A DNA stretch of 64,000 nt, taken from contig CAJNDS010002774.1 in assembly GCA_905221605.1 (NCBI GenBank), positions 124,001-188,000 on the forward strand. Direction: 5' to 3'. The number at the start of each line of letters is the position of its first letter. Position 1 is the first letter of the stretch. The translations under genes were made by a program, and so were the position numbers. Positions 53,330-63,735 of the stretch are shown here, in pieces. The notes beneath the pieces are model-generated. The model was not told where the DNA came from, did not search any database, and was given only the letters and a program-made list of their open reading frames with translations. This stretch comes from Symbiodinium natans. Taxonomy: Eukaryota > Sar > Dinophyceae > Suessiales > Symbiodiniaceae.

Positions 53330-54940
53330 AACTCGCGACACCTGATTTCTCGTGCGGGTCGGGAGCAGGGGAAGGAACGGAACGTCCGAAGGCAACCCTA
53401 CAGACACCCCTTCGAAGACCTGAAAGCAGAAGCAACGCAGCAGGAAGATGAGGTGCCTTGTAACTCGGATCCAAGGGATCTGTGCATCTGGGTCTTGCTG
53501 GTCTGGCGCCTACTATGTCCTGCAAGGGGTTGATCATCGTCAAGGCATTGCCAAGAGCTTCTGTAGGACCCCCGCTTCTTCTGGACCCCTTCCGCCGGTC
53601 TCTCCAGTCATTGATCGAAGGTTCAAGCGTTGTGGGATTGCGTGAGGTTATGTGGCCTCAAACATGTCTATCCAGGGCAGTTCTGCCAGGCACAGGACTC
53701 AAAACAAGAAGCCCGGATTTCAGTGAGCCACCTGCAAAGTGTAACGAACCCTTGAAGATGCCGGACGCTGACCTAAAACAACCGTTCGCCAGGGAAGCCA
53801 CAGCAGGCTGTCCTTTACGTTGAGGGAGAAGTCTGGACCTAGGTCAAGGCAACAATGTCCTCTACGCCAAGTGCTCACACCTCAATAAACCGGCCTTTAC
53901 AACGCATGCCCAGCCATGGCAAGCCTCCCAAAACAGGAATCAGCCAGATTGCGATGACTTACTAGGCTACATGCTCCGGTTCCCATGGTTTGGGGCTTCT
54001 CTGGGCCGCGGGCGGCCCCGGGCCCGAAGCGTGTTCAGCTTCTCCGCCTTGGAGAGCGTGATTGTCTGTGATGGTCTGCGCACTGCGCGCTTTCCACCTC
54101 TCCCCTACTCAAGCATGGCTCATCCGCAACAGCATGGCACTCCTTCCCTTCAGCGCCCAGCATAGTTCGGAGTTGTGTACTCAATGTCGCGGCCCTGTTT
54201 TCGATGCTGACATGACATGCACTAGGGGGCAACAAAAAAACAGTGATAGTAGACACGGCTTGCAAACGTTGCAACTCTCCGCTCACTGAAACCCTGGCGA
54301 CAACGTGAGGCAGAATGCACCCGACACCGAAGAGTGCGCACGGGCACGGCCTCGTTCGGGTCCCGTGTGTAATTCCGATCAGGATGAAGAACCTGGCATG
54401 GCATGCTGAACATTTGGGACTGCATGCTGATCTACTGTCGGGAAGGGATCGTAGCTCAACAAGAACATCTAGCAATGGCAATCCATGGCTCACCCGCGGA
54501 TAGCTCTTCTCGATGTCGGAGTTGTCCGTGGCATGTCGGCCTTAGCTCAATCCTGCTTGACAAAAGAACAGATGCATCGCTTGTCAATCTCAGGCTGGTT
54601 TCCCTTCCTGCCGAGCATCGTTGAAGGTGGCATGCACGCGAAATGAAGGGGAGCAAGCTATGGATTCAGAACAGGAAGTACAGATCGGGTGCTCCCATCA
54701 CCACACTCCTTGAAACCCGTCAGACTCTTTCAACCCTTGAGCCCAGCACCGTCCCGTCCGAAGCCGAGTGCAGGGCCGTTCCACCGTGGTTCAGGAACGG
54801 GTGCCCTGGGGCCAAGACACTGCAGTTCCCGATTTTGAATGTGGGGTGAGGGGGATGTTGAAGGACTTGAGAGCAGGGCGAACGAAAGCTAGGGCGCAGG
54901 TGTGAAGACCGCGCTGTTCAGTCGTTAAAATGATGGGTAA
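53330..54940. other. no recognised gene
   Basis: Short overlapping open frames on both strands, none with splice or domain support. Confidence 0.35.
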
Positions 54941-54950
54941 CAATGCTGAC

Positions 54951-55206
54951 CTAAGGGGGGGGGGGGCGGGGGGACCCCCCCCCCCACCTTATCGGGAACA
55001 TATCCCCCCCCACCCCTTGGGTCCGCCAGCCTCCAAGGATTTCTTGTATGGTCAACCCCAGAGGGGGGGGGGGGCGCCCCCCCCCCATGGCACCTTAAAC
55101 CTCCGATATATCGGAGATTAAGGCCCCTGAGTGCTGTTTGGCCCAAGAACAAACTGGTAAACAAGAACTCCCGCAAGCTCCCAAGGAGCTAGCTTTCGTG
55201 ACTGGA
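54951..55206. repeat. G-run/C-run dispersed element, copy 2
   Basis: Runs of 13 G, 13 C, 9 C, 13 G and 10 C at 54957-55087, then a 14-bp palindrome TCCGATATATCGGA, then a tail at about 55154-55206 matching copy 1: AACTC-CGC-AGCTCC-AAGGAGCTAGCTTTC and GTGACTGG with few differences. Together with 3199-3488 it defines a dispersed family. Confidence 0.65.
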
Positions 55207-55463
55207 GCAGGAAAGATGACAGGCTTACGAACGACACCACAAGCTCCACAAAAGACTCTGAGAGTCCGGCTGGTAGGAGGACGGCATCTGATATCTCGGG
55301 CACACAGGGTCTGTATGGCCTCGGAGGTCCATAGGATAGGGGCCCGTGGAATCAGGGAGCCGGCTCCTTCCTTGTCCCCAGTGTGTCCCAGGACCCGACG
55401 AGAGCCCTTGTGGTTGCCCCCTCGCGGAATCGCCAGCTCGATGTCTGCCTGCCCCAGTGCCAA
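55207..55463 (-). CDS. candidate coding stretch, unknown
   Basis: Minus frame containing ADIELAIPRGGNHKGSRRVL, then LWTSEAIQTLCARDIRC, that reads on into the shared tail of the G/C-run element. If the element carries a gene this would be part of it, but copy 1 shows no matching protein beyond the tail. The opposite frame is also open. Confidence 0.2.
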
Positions 55464-55849
55464 TACATTGTCAGAAGACCTCCCTCCCTTTACACAACCT
55501 GAATCTCACTGCTGTCGCTTTTCTTTGCTTGGGCCATTGCAGCTACGTGCTTCGTCATCGCGCATCATGTCTTGAGAGGGCTGGACCGTGGGTCTAGCTT
55601 CGGTCATGCAACATCGTGCAGGGCTTCGGCTGGAAGGCAGGGGCTGAGATCGAAAACGAACCCGAGGCGTACCGTCGTCAGCGACAGGTCTCGAGGGCGC
55701 CGATCCATTGGGGCCTCGGGCGTCCAATGCCACACCAGCCCTTACAGCAGAATTTTTAGGGCAGCTTCGGGCCTCCTACCTTTCGGGGATCAGGCTTTGG
55801 GATACTTCCTACGTCTTCCGCAGAGCATTCTGGTGCACCCTTCCCAGGA

Positions 55850-56108
55850 CGAGCCACTTTTGCACAAAACACATCCTACAACCCAAGGAAAGAATTCACG
55901 CCCAATCGAAACAGTCAAAAACAAACGCCATCTGCTTCGTAACATCAAAACCAGAGCACACAAACGTGTGCGGATGCTGGGGACATTCGCAGATTGGAAG
56001 CGCGATCTGCTCCCTTCGCTGAAGCCTACGGATTTTAAGGAACCACACATTGACCTGGTGCGGGAAGGGCCTCGGCCACCCACAACACACTGTGGGCCCC
56101 GGGCGTAG
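55850..56108 (+). CDS. candidate coding stretch, unknown
   Basis: The last part of a 178-codon frame reads VKNKRHLLRNIKTRAHKRVR, then LGTFADWKRDLLPSLKPTDF and KEPHIDLVREG, to TAG. The basic-then-mixed composition is protein-like; the upstream part of the frame (Arg/Ser-rich) is not. Family unknown. Confidence 0.25.
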
Positions 56109-56289
56109 TACGATCGCGCCTTGCCCCCCACGTGCACAGGGTCTGTGCAGCCGACCTAGAGGACAGTGGGGACGCAAGCGGGGAATAGTGGCGAGTCGAA
56201 GGGTGGTACCTGGCATCTTGGGGTTTAGAGTGAATCTTGGGTCCGGCACATGTGCTAGAGCTTCAGCCCTCATGAGGCTCTGACGCTCA

Positions 56290-56690
56290 TGTCCGGCTTG
56301 TTCAGGTAGTTGAGATGGTCATAATGCGGCTGACACCGGGGAATGTCCTTGTGAAATGTAGGCCCAGCATCATTATTCTCAAGACTGTGCCCTTTAATTC
56401 ATTGTAATTCCATCTGAACACGTTTGGAGACATTGGCAGCTACCGAAAACAATCCTCATGGTCTGTGGTCACATGACCTGCCTACACCCTGATCAAGTGC
56501 ATCACTTGATGCCGATCCTCCGTGATGAGGGACTTGTCATAATCCTTGGGGAACATGACCTGCTGGAGCAGTGGTCTGTGCCCTAGCAAGGATTGTAGGA
56601 ATTGCACGGACTTCTGCGGTACAACCTAGCCATGTATTCCGACATGGCCAAGCCCAGGGCAATTTCCTTCGTTGCTAAAGCTACTCAGGA
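56290..56690 (-). pseudogene. possible decayed coding sequence, unknown
   Basis: On the minus strand, protein-like segments follow each other with in-frame stops between them: KEIALGLAMSEYMARLYRRS in one frame, then SVQFLQSLLGHRPLLQQVMF and KSLITEDRHQVMHLI, a stop, HVTTDHEDCF, a stop, and FRWNYNELKGTVLRIMMLGL. The steady frame with single stops suggests an old gene or retroelement piece. No family recognised. Confidence 0.25.
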
Positions 56691-57113
56691 ACTAGGCTTG
56701 GGCTTCCAAAGTGGGATCGGAGAGTAGGAAAGGTCTTTGGTTGAGGTTCCAGCCTGTCCACGGGGCACATCTTTGGGCCGGATGATGTCCAGGGACATCG
56801 TGTCCGTGCGCTGCAGGAATGGCCTAGCTGGGAACACTTGCGTCGCGATGCTCAAGATCTCAAGAGCGCAAGAACTCAAGAAATGAAGCACTCTGTCTTT
56901 GAGAGTTCTGAGGCGGGCACTTCTCATCATCCCGGTGCCAGGGAGTCGTCCAAGACATGGTGATACCTGAGTGCCGCATGGTGCGAAGCCAGACGTTTCT
57001 GATCAAGCGTTTAGTAACAAGAGGGAGGCCAAGAGGCATGCCCCACAGAGAAGCAGCAACATGTTGCACACTCCCCACCAAGCATCCTTGTTTGGGTAAC
57101 GTACCAGAGGGTC

Positions 57114-57830
57114 ATGGCTGGATGCTCTCCAACCCATACCCAGATACCCAAAGTGTTATGGAGCTACCTGCAAAGGCCAGCACTCCTTGCCTACCACATT
57201 TCCCCAAAGCAAGGCAAGGGGCACTGCACGCCTGGCCCCCCGGAGCTTTACTCCAGGGTTTGCAGGCCTGGGATGGTTCAGGGGAACAGGAAGAAACAAG
57301 CGAAGTCATGCGAGAATGTAAAACCTCTCATCACCATGTCTTCAAGCCATGCTTGCAAACCTAGCATTGAGGACGACGATTGTCAATTCCTTCTCACGCA
57401 TCTTAAGCTGACGTTCAAGTTTTGCATTGTTTGGGACAAAGAGATGTATACTTTGATCTTCTTTTCAACTGCCTTTTCAAGTTACCTAGACCTAGACCCC
57501 ATCAACCTTCAGGTGTTGTGGATGACGACAGTGTCTTTCTACGTCGCTGGTGCAAGGAATGCCGACAACGCTGCACATAGGCGCGTTCTGCTGCTACTCA
57601 TGGGCACAGCTGCCAAGCCCAAATGTCCCACTGAGCCCACCCAGCTTGCTGCGAAGAGACAAGCTGCTCCAAGACCTGGAGCTTCTGGCACCTTGGGGCA
57701 TTCAGCGAGGCGTCGTGGTCTGACATTCTGTACAACTCATAGCAGCTTCGGAGTAGACCTTCGGAATCTGCCTGGGAGTGGGAGGCCACTGCTTGGCGGC
57801 AAAAGCAAGCAAAGAAAGTCTGGGAGGTGA
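57114..57830 (+). CDS. 238-codon ATG ORF, unknown
   Basis: An uninterrupted frame from ATG to TGA. The middle is protein-like, with EDDDCQFLLTHLKLTFKFCI and YLDLDPINLQVLWMTTVSFY and a possible membrane stretch; the ends are Pro/Arg/Ser-rich. No domain recognised. Length alone is at the edge of what chance would give in this window. Confidence 0.25.
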   Translation: MAGCSPTHTQIPKVLWSYLQRPALLAYHISPKQGKGHCTPGPPELYSRVCRPGMVQGNRKKQAKSCENVKPLITMSSSHACKPSIEDDDCQFLLTHLKLTFKFCIVWDKEMYTLIFFSTAFSSYLDLDPINLQVLWMTTVSFYVAGARNADNAAHRRVLLLLMGTAAKPKCPTEPTQLAAKRQAAPRPGASGTLGHSARRRGLTFCTTHSSFGVDLRNLPGSGRPLLGGKSKQRKSGR

Positions 57831-57892
57831 GGACGTTGGCTTGCAAACCCTGATAGAAAGGATAAGGCTAGCTGAGGTCCGATCCTAACACG

Positions 57893-57975
57893 GGAGATGT
57901 TGGGTGGCATTATTTCAAACTTCTCCCGGACCCTAAACCCTAAGAATGGAAATGTTGGCGGGGAAACCTCGAAGC
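57893..57975 (+). repeat. dispersed copy of the GTTGGGTGGC composite repeat
   Basis: GGAGATGTTGGGTGGCATT, then ACCCTAAACCCTAAG, then GGAAATGTTGGCGGG: the same block plus telomere-like word order as the left arm at 37.0 kb, 21 kb away. Confidence 0.7.
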
Positions 57976-57999
57976 CCAAAAGGAGAGGCTGGCTGGAAA

Positions 58000-59660
58000 A
58001 ACTTGCACTGTAAACTGCAGATGTCACAAGCGACCCAGGGAACTGTTGCCGAGACGTCATGTCTCCCAGCAGACCCAACTCTGGAGGGGTGCCAGGATGA
58101 ACCCCCCATTTTCGCTTCCACATGAGGTTCAGGGCATGGGCTTTTGCCTAGGCCGTTGAATCCCTGCCCATCCGACCACCTGCAACTGGGTCACATTCGC
58201 CAGGCGCCAGCAAAGGAGGCAGTTGGAGGCCAAGAGCCAACAAGGGCGGCGTGGGAAAATTACAAAGTCCGGGGTTAGCCGCTTCGCACCACAACCTCGA
58301 TGTGTTTACAAATCCAAGCTTCTTTCATCTTGCAAACCTACATAAACCTACCCAGCACGTGGGATCCTGGGCTTGAACTCCGATGATCAACTGGAAAGTC
58401 CCACCATCTCGCCATGCGCCTGGTCGCCGCTCTTCTTGCCTCCGGCCAATAAGGATGGCCGCTTGCAAGTATGGTCCGCGCTTTTTGGGTGAGGGACGTC
58501 CAACCCACGTGTATTGTAGCATGCGGATGACGAGGCTGATAAGGGGAAGTGCATGGCATGAAGCTTAGAGACTTCTTTCGCCTAACAGCTGGTGAAGGTA
58601 AAATGCCTGCACCCTCAAATTCAGCAGGCCGAAGCCATTGAATTGCTCGCAACAGAAAAAGCCCGAACACTTAAAGGAATAGCATCGCGACCTCCTTCCA
58701 AAACCCAAACCACCGGGATTTACAAATAACAAAAAAACGCAAGCCGGCAACTCTGTGAAACTTGTAAGTCCTCTTTGTCACGAAACCATGGACTCCTACT
58801 GCGTGACACTCTGAACCCTTACACCTCAGGAGCCCTCAACCCCTTACTCAAACCCGATGACATGCGAACTCCTATCACGTTCAACGCTCGGGTGACCCGA
58901 AGGCCTTCAAAACACGAAACTCCAAACCCTGAAAACTCAGAAGCCTATGATCTTTAGGACAAAGATATCCTGAAATTTCTAGAGCTCAAAAGCCTAACTG
59001 CAACCTCATGTGGCTCAGAGTCCGCCCTGTGGCCCTAGGTATGGCTGCATATGGTCAGCCCCAACCTGTACCTGAACATCACACACTTGCATCCCTTCTC
59101 CCCGGGCCATATGACGCCTTGCGAGAAGAGCGCCTTTGCCCGATCCAGTGCCGCAGCAGCGGCAGCAGAACGCTCGGCAGGGCCTGGATCGCCTCCTGGC
59201 AGAGCTTCTCAAGCTTGGATGCGCGCACGGGGCGCTCATCTGCACCAAGCTATCGCAGCTACCACCACGGCAACAGAATGGAACCCAAATCTTCAGAAGC
59301 ATGGGGTCCTACCAAATCCAGCCCAACTCTCCCAGCTTGCCTGCTGAGCTCTGCTGCTGCTTCGGCGGGACCCGGGCAGGTACCACGTGGACCTGTTGGC
59401 CCTTCTGCCTCGACGAAAGCTCTTGCGTGTGTCTTGTATAAGGCCCCTTGTTTCGCAAACCCGCTGCGCCGAACCCTGGGCCCTCAGAGGGCCTGGCCAC
59501 TCCCGACTCTGAAGGCCCGCACCACTGAGAACCCAATTTGAGTCTCCCGACTTTCAAGCATTTCAAGCTATGACCCCGCCCCCTTCAGAGGTTCGTACAG
59601 CCCAGGGGGAGGCGCTCCTTTTGGCGGCCGCCTGGCCAACAGAACTCACTTTAGGGTTCA
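58000..59660. other. no firmly recognised gene
   Basis: Best open frame is 59136-59340 plus (QNARQGLDRLLAELLKLGCA), helix-like but unsupported by splice sites or domain. Confidence 0.3.
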
Positions 59661-59664
59661 GAAG

Positions 59665-59928
59665 ATGGTACAGTACCCAGAGTTCAAAAGTTGCAAAGTT
59701 CAGGATTCTGTTGCAGAAGTTCAGCTCTGCGCCTTTTTTCGGTTGCAGCTTGGGCAAACCAGCGGCCCGCGAGTGCGAGCGCAAACGTGGCAGGAGCACG
59801 GCCCTACGGTCGAAGCTTTGGCCTCGCAGGTGCAGACTTTGCATGTCTTTGGGCGTCTTTGGGCGATTGAGGGATTTGTTCTGAGCTTGCAGGTCCAGTC
59901 GTGCCCTGTGTCACAGGATGAGGGATGA
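59665..59928 (+). CDS. 87-codon ATG ORF, unknown
   Basis: ATG to TGA with no long competing protein-like frame: VQDSVAEVQLCAFFRLQLGQ, then TVEALASQVQTLHVFGRLWA. The alternating Val/Leu/Gln pattern is plausible for a protein, but no family is recognised. Confidence 0.22.
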   Translation: MVQYPEFKSCKVQDSVAEVQLCAFFRLQLGQTSGPRVRAQTWQEHGPTVEALASQVQTLHVFGRLWAIEGFVLSLQVQSCPVSQDEG

Positions 59929-59962
59929 GGGTGCAAGAAAGCTTTGCTTTTTCATGAACAGC

Positions 59963-60205
59963 CTATGCAGTACCTTGGCAAGTAGAGATGTCTGCAGCTT
60001 CCGATCTTGTCTGCGACCTGAAGGGTTTCTGGATCTGGCTTCGAGTCTCGCAAAAAGAAAGTACGTCTGAGCTCCACGCCTTGGCTTTGCTACCTGGCTT
60101 CGAGATGCAACTTGGCTCAGCAGACAACATCAGGCTACACTCTTCTTCTATTTCTTCATTTCGGTAGTACGATATCGCTCGCCAATCAGCCGCTCGGGCC
60201 GAACG
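59963..60205 (-). CDS. candidate exon, unknown
   Basis: Minus frame reading DWRAISYYRNEEIEEECSLM, then LSAEPSCISKPGSKAKAWSS and FCETRSQIQKPFRSQTRSEA, to TGA. The upstream part of the frame is an artefact of the adjacent CA-type repeat, so the exon would begin close to 60205. Acidic then basic composition; family unknown. Confidence 0.3.
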   Translation of the reverse strand, partial: RSARAADWRAISYYRNEEIEEECSLMLSAEPSCISKPGSKAKAWSSDVLSFCETRSQIQKPFRSQTRSEAADISTCQGTA

Positions 60206-60206
60206 A

Positions 60207-60267
60207 CACACTACACACACTACATGCACTACACACACCACACACACTACATGCACTACACACACTC
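60207..60267. repeat. CACTACACACACTACATG tandem
   Basis: Two copies of a roughly 30-bp unit built from ACACACTACATGCACTAC words. Confidence 0.8.
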
Positions 60268-60349
60268 TCACGAAGGCCATACAAATTCAGGGAAGACGTA
60301 GGAAAACATTGTCCCCCTAATAAGACAAGAGATCAGGCAGAGTTCAAAA

Positions 60350-60568
60350 TCATGCAGACGCGCTAGGAGAATTGTGCTCAAGATCCCCTGTCATCCCTGT
60401 CCTGGTCGCGGAGGCACCACCTTCAAGCCCGCTGGAACCTCCGAAGCCACAAAGCAGCAAAGAGTTCGGGAGCAGCGAAGAACTGCGAATGATGTTGAGT
60501 TCTTGGATAGGAGATGATAGGAGGTAACTTGCTCGTTCAGAGCTCAACAGCTCAGGGCTCGTAGTCAC
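60350..60568 (-). CDS. candidate exon, unknown
   Basis: Minus frame reading SPELLSSERASYLLSSPIQE, then LNIIRSSSLLPNSLLLCGFG, Ser/Leu-rich, to TAG. It lies about 150 bp upstream, on the same strand, of the candidate exon at 59963-60205. No domain. Confidence 0.22.
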   Translation of the reverse strand: MTTSPELLSSERASYLLSSPIQELNIIRSSSLLPNSLLLCGFGGSSGLEGGASATRTGMTGDLEHNSPSASA

Positions 60569-60696
60569 CTCGCCGTTTTTTCACTCCAGCACTGCTCAGA
60601 GCCCCATACATCACACAGCTTCGTTATAACCCTCGTTTACCTCAAGCCCTGAACTGCTCCTTGCAGCTTTGCGCTCTGCGCTCTCCAGCTGGGCTG

Positions 60697-60768
60697 GGCC
60701 TGCGCAGCCTGCGCAGACTGCGCAGCCTCAGCAGCCTCAGCAGCCGGAGCTGCCTGAGCAGCCTGCGG
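60697..60768. repeat. GCAGCCT 9-bp-type tandem
   Basis: GCCTGCGCA and GCCTCAGCA units repeated about seven times; Leu/Arg repeats on the minus strand, Pro/Ala/Gln on the plus strand. Confidence 0.8.
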
Positions 60769-61085
60769 CCTGCAGTGGCATCGTGTCTCCATCCCGGGGC
60801 CATGAAAAGGGCACACGTGTTTATATACCCATACCGATGATGGGCGTTGGACAAAACACCTTGGTGGAACCAATGTGATGTTGTCGGGATGTCTTTGTGG
60901 GTGCAAGGACGGTGTTCCAGGGAGGCCCACCTTGTCATGTCACCAGTGAAAGTGTGAAGCCGCTCGCTAGCAGAGACTTCTGCCAATGTTGAACGCACAG
61001 GGTAACGCGAGGACTCCGGAGCCAAACTTTGTACCGATCCCTCAAGTTACCGTTGATCCTTGCTTCACTAGGTAGAACCTGTCTG

Positions 61086-61295
61086 TCACCAATCTAGCAG
61101 CATGGGTTTAACATCGGGCCCCGTCTCAAAAGGATGAGCACAAACCGTGCCTCCGAAGGATACTGACAGGCTATAGGCTATGATTCTCTGGCCTCCCTCT
61201 AAGCCTCTCGTGACTTGGACCCAGATGGCAGTGTCCACCTCACTGGTGGCGGCGGGGGCGTGACGTCCCACGCCTGGGGCAACGGAGGTCTCCAA
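61086..61295 (-). CDS. candidate C-terminal exon, unknown
   Basis: Frame to TAG reading ATSEVDTAIWVQVTRGLEGG, then QRIIAYSLSVSFGGTVCAHP and FETGPDVKPMLLDW. Strand-like alternation of hydrophobic residues. Acceptor not clear. Family unknown. Confidence 0.3.
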   Translation of the reverse strand: METSVAPGVGRHAPAATSEVDTAIWVQVTRGLEGGQRIIAYSLSVSFGGTVCAHPFETGPDVKPMLLDW

Positions 61296-61343
61296 TGGTT
61301 TCTAACGGTCTCTGACGGTCTCGAACGGTCCCTAAAGATCTCC
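61286..61343. repeat. 10-bp tandem repeat (ACGGTCTCTG)
   Basis: Six imperfect copies with strict 10-bp spacing of GGTCTC, GGTTTC, GGTCTC, GGTCTC, GGTCCC and GATCTC. Confidence 0.75.
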
Positions 61344-62394
61344 AGGCACCCAAGCGTTGGTGGAGACTCCCGCGATGCTGCTCCACTTTGGGAACGGCCT
61401 TGCAGAGGAGCGACCGATATGGTTTGAGGGTGGCTTGGGGTTTTGGCAACTTGGATCATAGTACCGGGCACAGCCGGCAAGGTTGGGGAACCATGACGCA
61501 TCAAGACTTCTGTCTCTGGCACAGCTTTGGCAAAGCCCAAAAACCCCAAACCCCTAAGCTGTCCCCATGAGGCCCAGGCCCATTTCGCAGGTCCAAGCCC
61601 TGGCGCTTCGAGGCTCGGGTCTGGCAGCGTCGGCCAACAAAACTTAGCCCTTCATTGCCCCGGTGCTCCGTTCTACTTCGTTAAGCTGCCTTGTGCTTCG
61701 CTCTCCAACGTGCTACTCTGCTCCCCACTCTCAAAAGAGATCTCTCCCGGTGCCTGGGCGACATCAGGCGGTGGACCCCGTGGCTCCCGCGGCTTCGTGA
61801 AGCCTCCAGAGGTGCAATGGGGGTGTATCTGGCTCAATGCAACGTAGAGGGGGCATGGAAGGTACTCGTACATTGTTAGATGGCACACTTGGGGTCTCCA
61901 AAGTGACACAGAGCCTGAACGCGAATTTCACATCGGCATTCTAAACACTCTAAACACTCTGGGCGGTCCTCCAATAGGCTTCTGCTGCTTTTGCCATGGC
62001 GGAATTCCCTCGCAGCATTTTCAGGCTCAGCAAGGTGCTTTTGTGGGTGGCTTTGGGGCATGAGCCGGCAACCCACAAGTGAAGTGCCAACAATGCCAAA
62101 AACGCTTCTTCAAGCTCTACTGAAGCCTACAGCAGAGGTGGCCTTCGGGCGAGAGGGCTTGGCTGGCTCCTCTGACAGTACAAGATGCTTCAGTCTGTAC
62201 GTCTTCAGAAGAACATTAAACCTAAAAGTTGAGGGGACAAGTATGGAGAACGCCCCGCCAGGATGCTGTCAGCATTGAGTTACGCGGTGTCTCGCATGAC
62301 GCGCGCAAAGCAAACCACGTCCTAGCAAGGATAGGGTGGCCTGCGACCAGAAGCCTTGAGCTCGGCATCAAGTGAGGATGGGCAAAGCTACGCA

Positions 62395-62442
62395 GCTTCA
62401 CACGACCAAGCGACGCATCAAGACCGACGCATCAAGACCGAC
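62395..62442. repeat. 14-bp tandem duplication (GACGCATCAAGACC)
   Basis: Two full copies and a partial one. Confidence 0.65.
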
Positions 62443-62891
62443 CCCTCACCCCATCCCATCCGCCCTCCGCCCCTCCTCAAACCCAGGCCCCACCCGCTGG
62501 AAGGGAAGGAGCTATCCCCTGCAATACGTTCACGCTGGACCTGCTACCATCCTCCATACGGTGCTCAGTGCTGAAGGCCAAACTGTGTCTCAATGGCAGC
62601 GAACAAAGGCCGATAACAAGGACCATGAGAAGACAGACATGAAAAGACCGAAGCCCGACTAAAAAGCCTACGTAAACTCCAAAATAGGTTTTGACGGGCA
62701 TAGTTCGATCTCCTCCACCTCCTCCCAGGCATCAGCTTCGTACTCAGCCTTCGAAGGCCCGGCTCTGTGAAGGCGGTTTTTGCGAGGTGCAAGTGGCATC
62801 ACATGGCTAGGTTATGCTAGGCTCAGAGCCTCACACCTTAGGACCTTGAGCTGAGACAGTCTGCGGGTGTGTCAGATTCTGGACAAACCAT

Positions 62892-62988
62892 TTAACAGTG
62901 CTCCTCCAAACACCCAGCATGCCAACCCTCCGCCGCCTCGGCCTCTCCCTCCTCGGCTGCCTGTGCCTCCTCCTCCTGCATCTGGTCT
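62892..62988 (-). CDS. candidate Glu/Ala-rich exon
   Basis: After a CTCTTAG acceptor the minus frame reads DQMQEEEAQAAEEGEAEAAE and GWHAGCLEEHC to TAA. The GAG/GCC-rich sequence could be a decayed GGAGGC-type repeat, in which case it is not coding. Confidence 0.25.
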
Positions 62989-63095
62989 AAGAGGCCCTGC
63001 CAAGATAATCAGATATGAGCTACAATATCCAACTATGTACTGCAACACTCCTAGCGTCCTAGCCGAAGGTTCAGAGCAGGGATGCCAAAGGGCCG

Positions 63096-63356
63096 ATGGA
63101 TCTGACATGTTCTAAGAGTGTACAGCCGGGCTCAAGCGCTTGGAGCGTTGCAACTGCAATCGGCCAGAACTCCCTGCCTGAAACTTGGCATCCAACTCTG
63201 GATCCTTCACGAGAGATGAACAGCGCGGGGCGAAGATGGGATAGGAAAAGAGCCCTCGCCGCTATGAACTTTGAATTCCCCAAACATCAACCCTCAGCCT
63301 TCGGAGCGGTGCACAAAAAAGTATACGCACTTACACACTCATCTCCTAAACCCTAA
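63096..63356 (+). CDS. candidate exon, unknown
   Basis: The frame to TAA reads ETWHPTLDPSREMNSAGRRW, then RKRALAAMNFEFPKHQPSAF and GAVHKKVYALTH. Protein-like in its second half. It stops exactly in the telomere-like run at 63345-63362. Family unknown. Confidence 0.28.
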   Translation: MDLTCSKSVQPGSSAWSVATAIGQNSLPETWHPTLDPSREMNSAGRRWDRKRALAAMNFEFPKHQPSAFGAVHKKVYALTHSSPKP

Positions 63357-63362
63357 ACCCTG
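63345..63362. repeat. short CCCTAAA run
   Basis: CCTAAACCCTAAACCCTG between unique flanks. Confidence 0.7.
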
Positions 63363-63532
63363 AAGTCTGAGTCTTGCCGGGGATTTGGTTAAAGCGCCCA
63401 CCTTCCGGATGGAGCGTGCGCAATAGAGGGAGAGGGGCATCCAGAGGACGCCCAAATTGAAACGTTGACACTGCAAACCGGGGTTCTAAGACCAAAGGGA
63501 GGCAAAGGGACTTGGTGGACACTGGCAACTTA

Positions 63533-63735
63533 TCAGGCTTTCGTTTTCGCGAAGGCGGCCCCGGTCTTGTTCCTCATGCTGGGCCCGTGGACGCACAAAA
63601 CAGAATCTGCTGACTGTGTGTGACAGATTTTTGACTCTTCGTACAGGTTCAGATGCATCTTAGAGAGCCAAGGCGTGTTCATATCGTTCATGTCTTCATG
63701 CCTCATTTGCCCCTCGGTGAGGGCGCTACGCCTGG
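63533..63735 (-). CDS. candidate C-terminal exon, unknown
   Basis: Minus frame to TGA reading EGQMRHEDMNDMNTPWLSKM, then HLNLYEESKICHTQSADSVL and SMRNKTGAAFAKTKA. Rich in Met, Asn, Asp and Lys, and unlike non-coding frames here. An AG acceptor (CGTAG) lies near 63717. The frame also has an ATG upstream at 63760. Family unknown. Confidence 0.35.

Noticed and set aside
60637-61025. Leu/Arg repeat protein on the minus strand
   Set aside because: The LRLLRLLRLRSL pattern is the translation of the GCAGCCT-type minisatellite.
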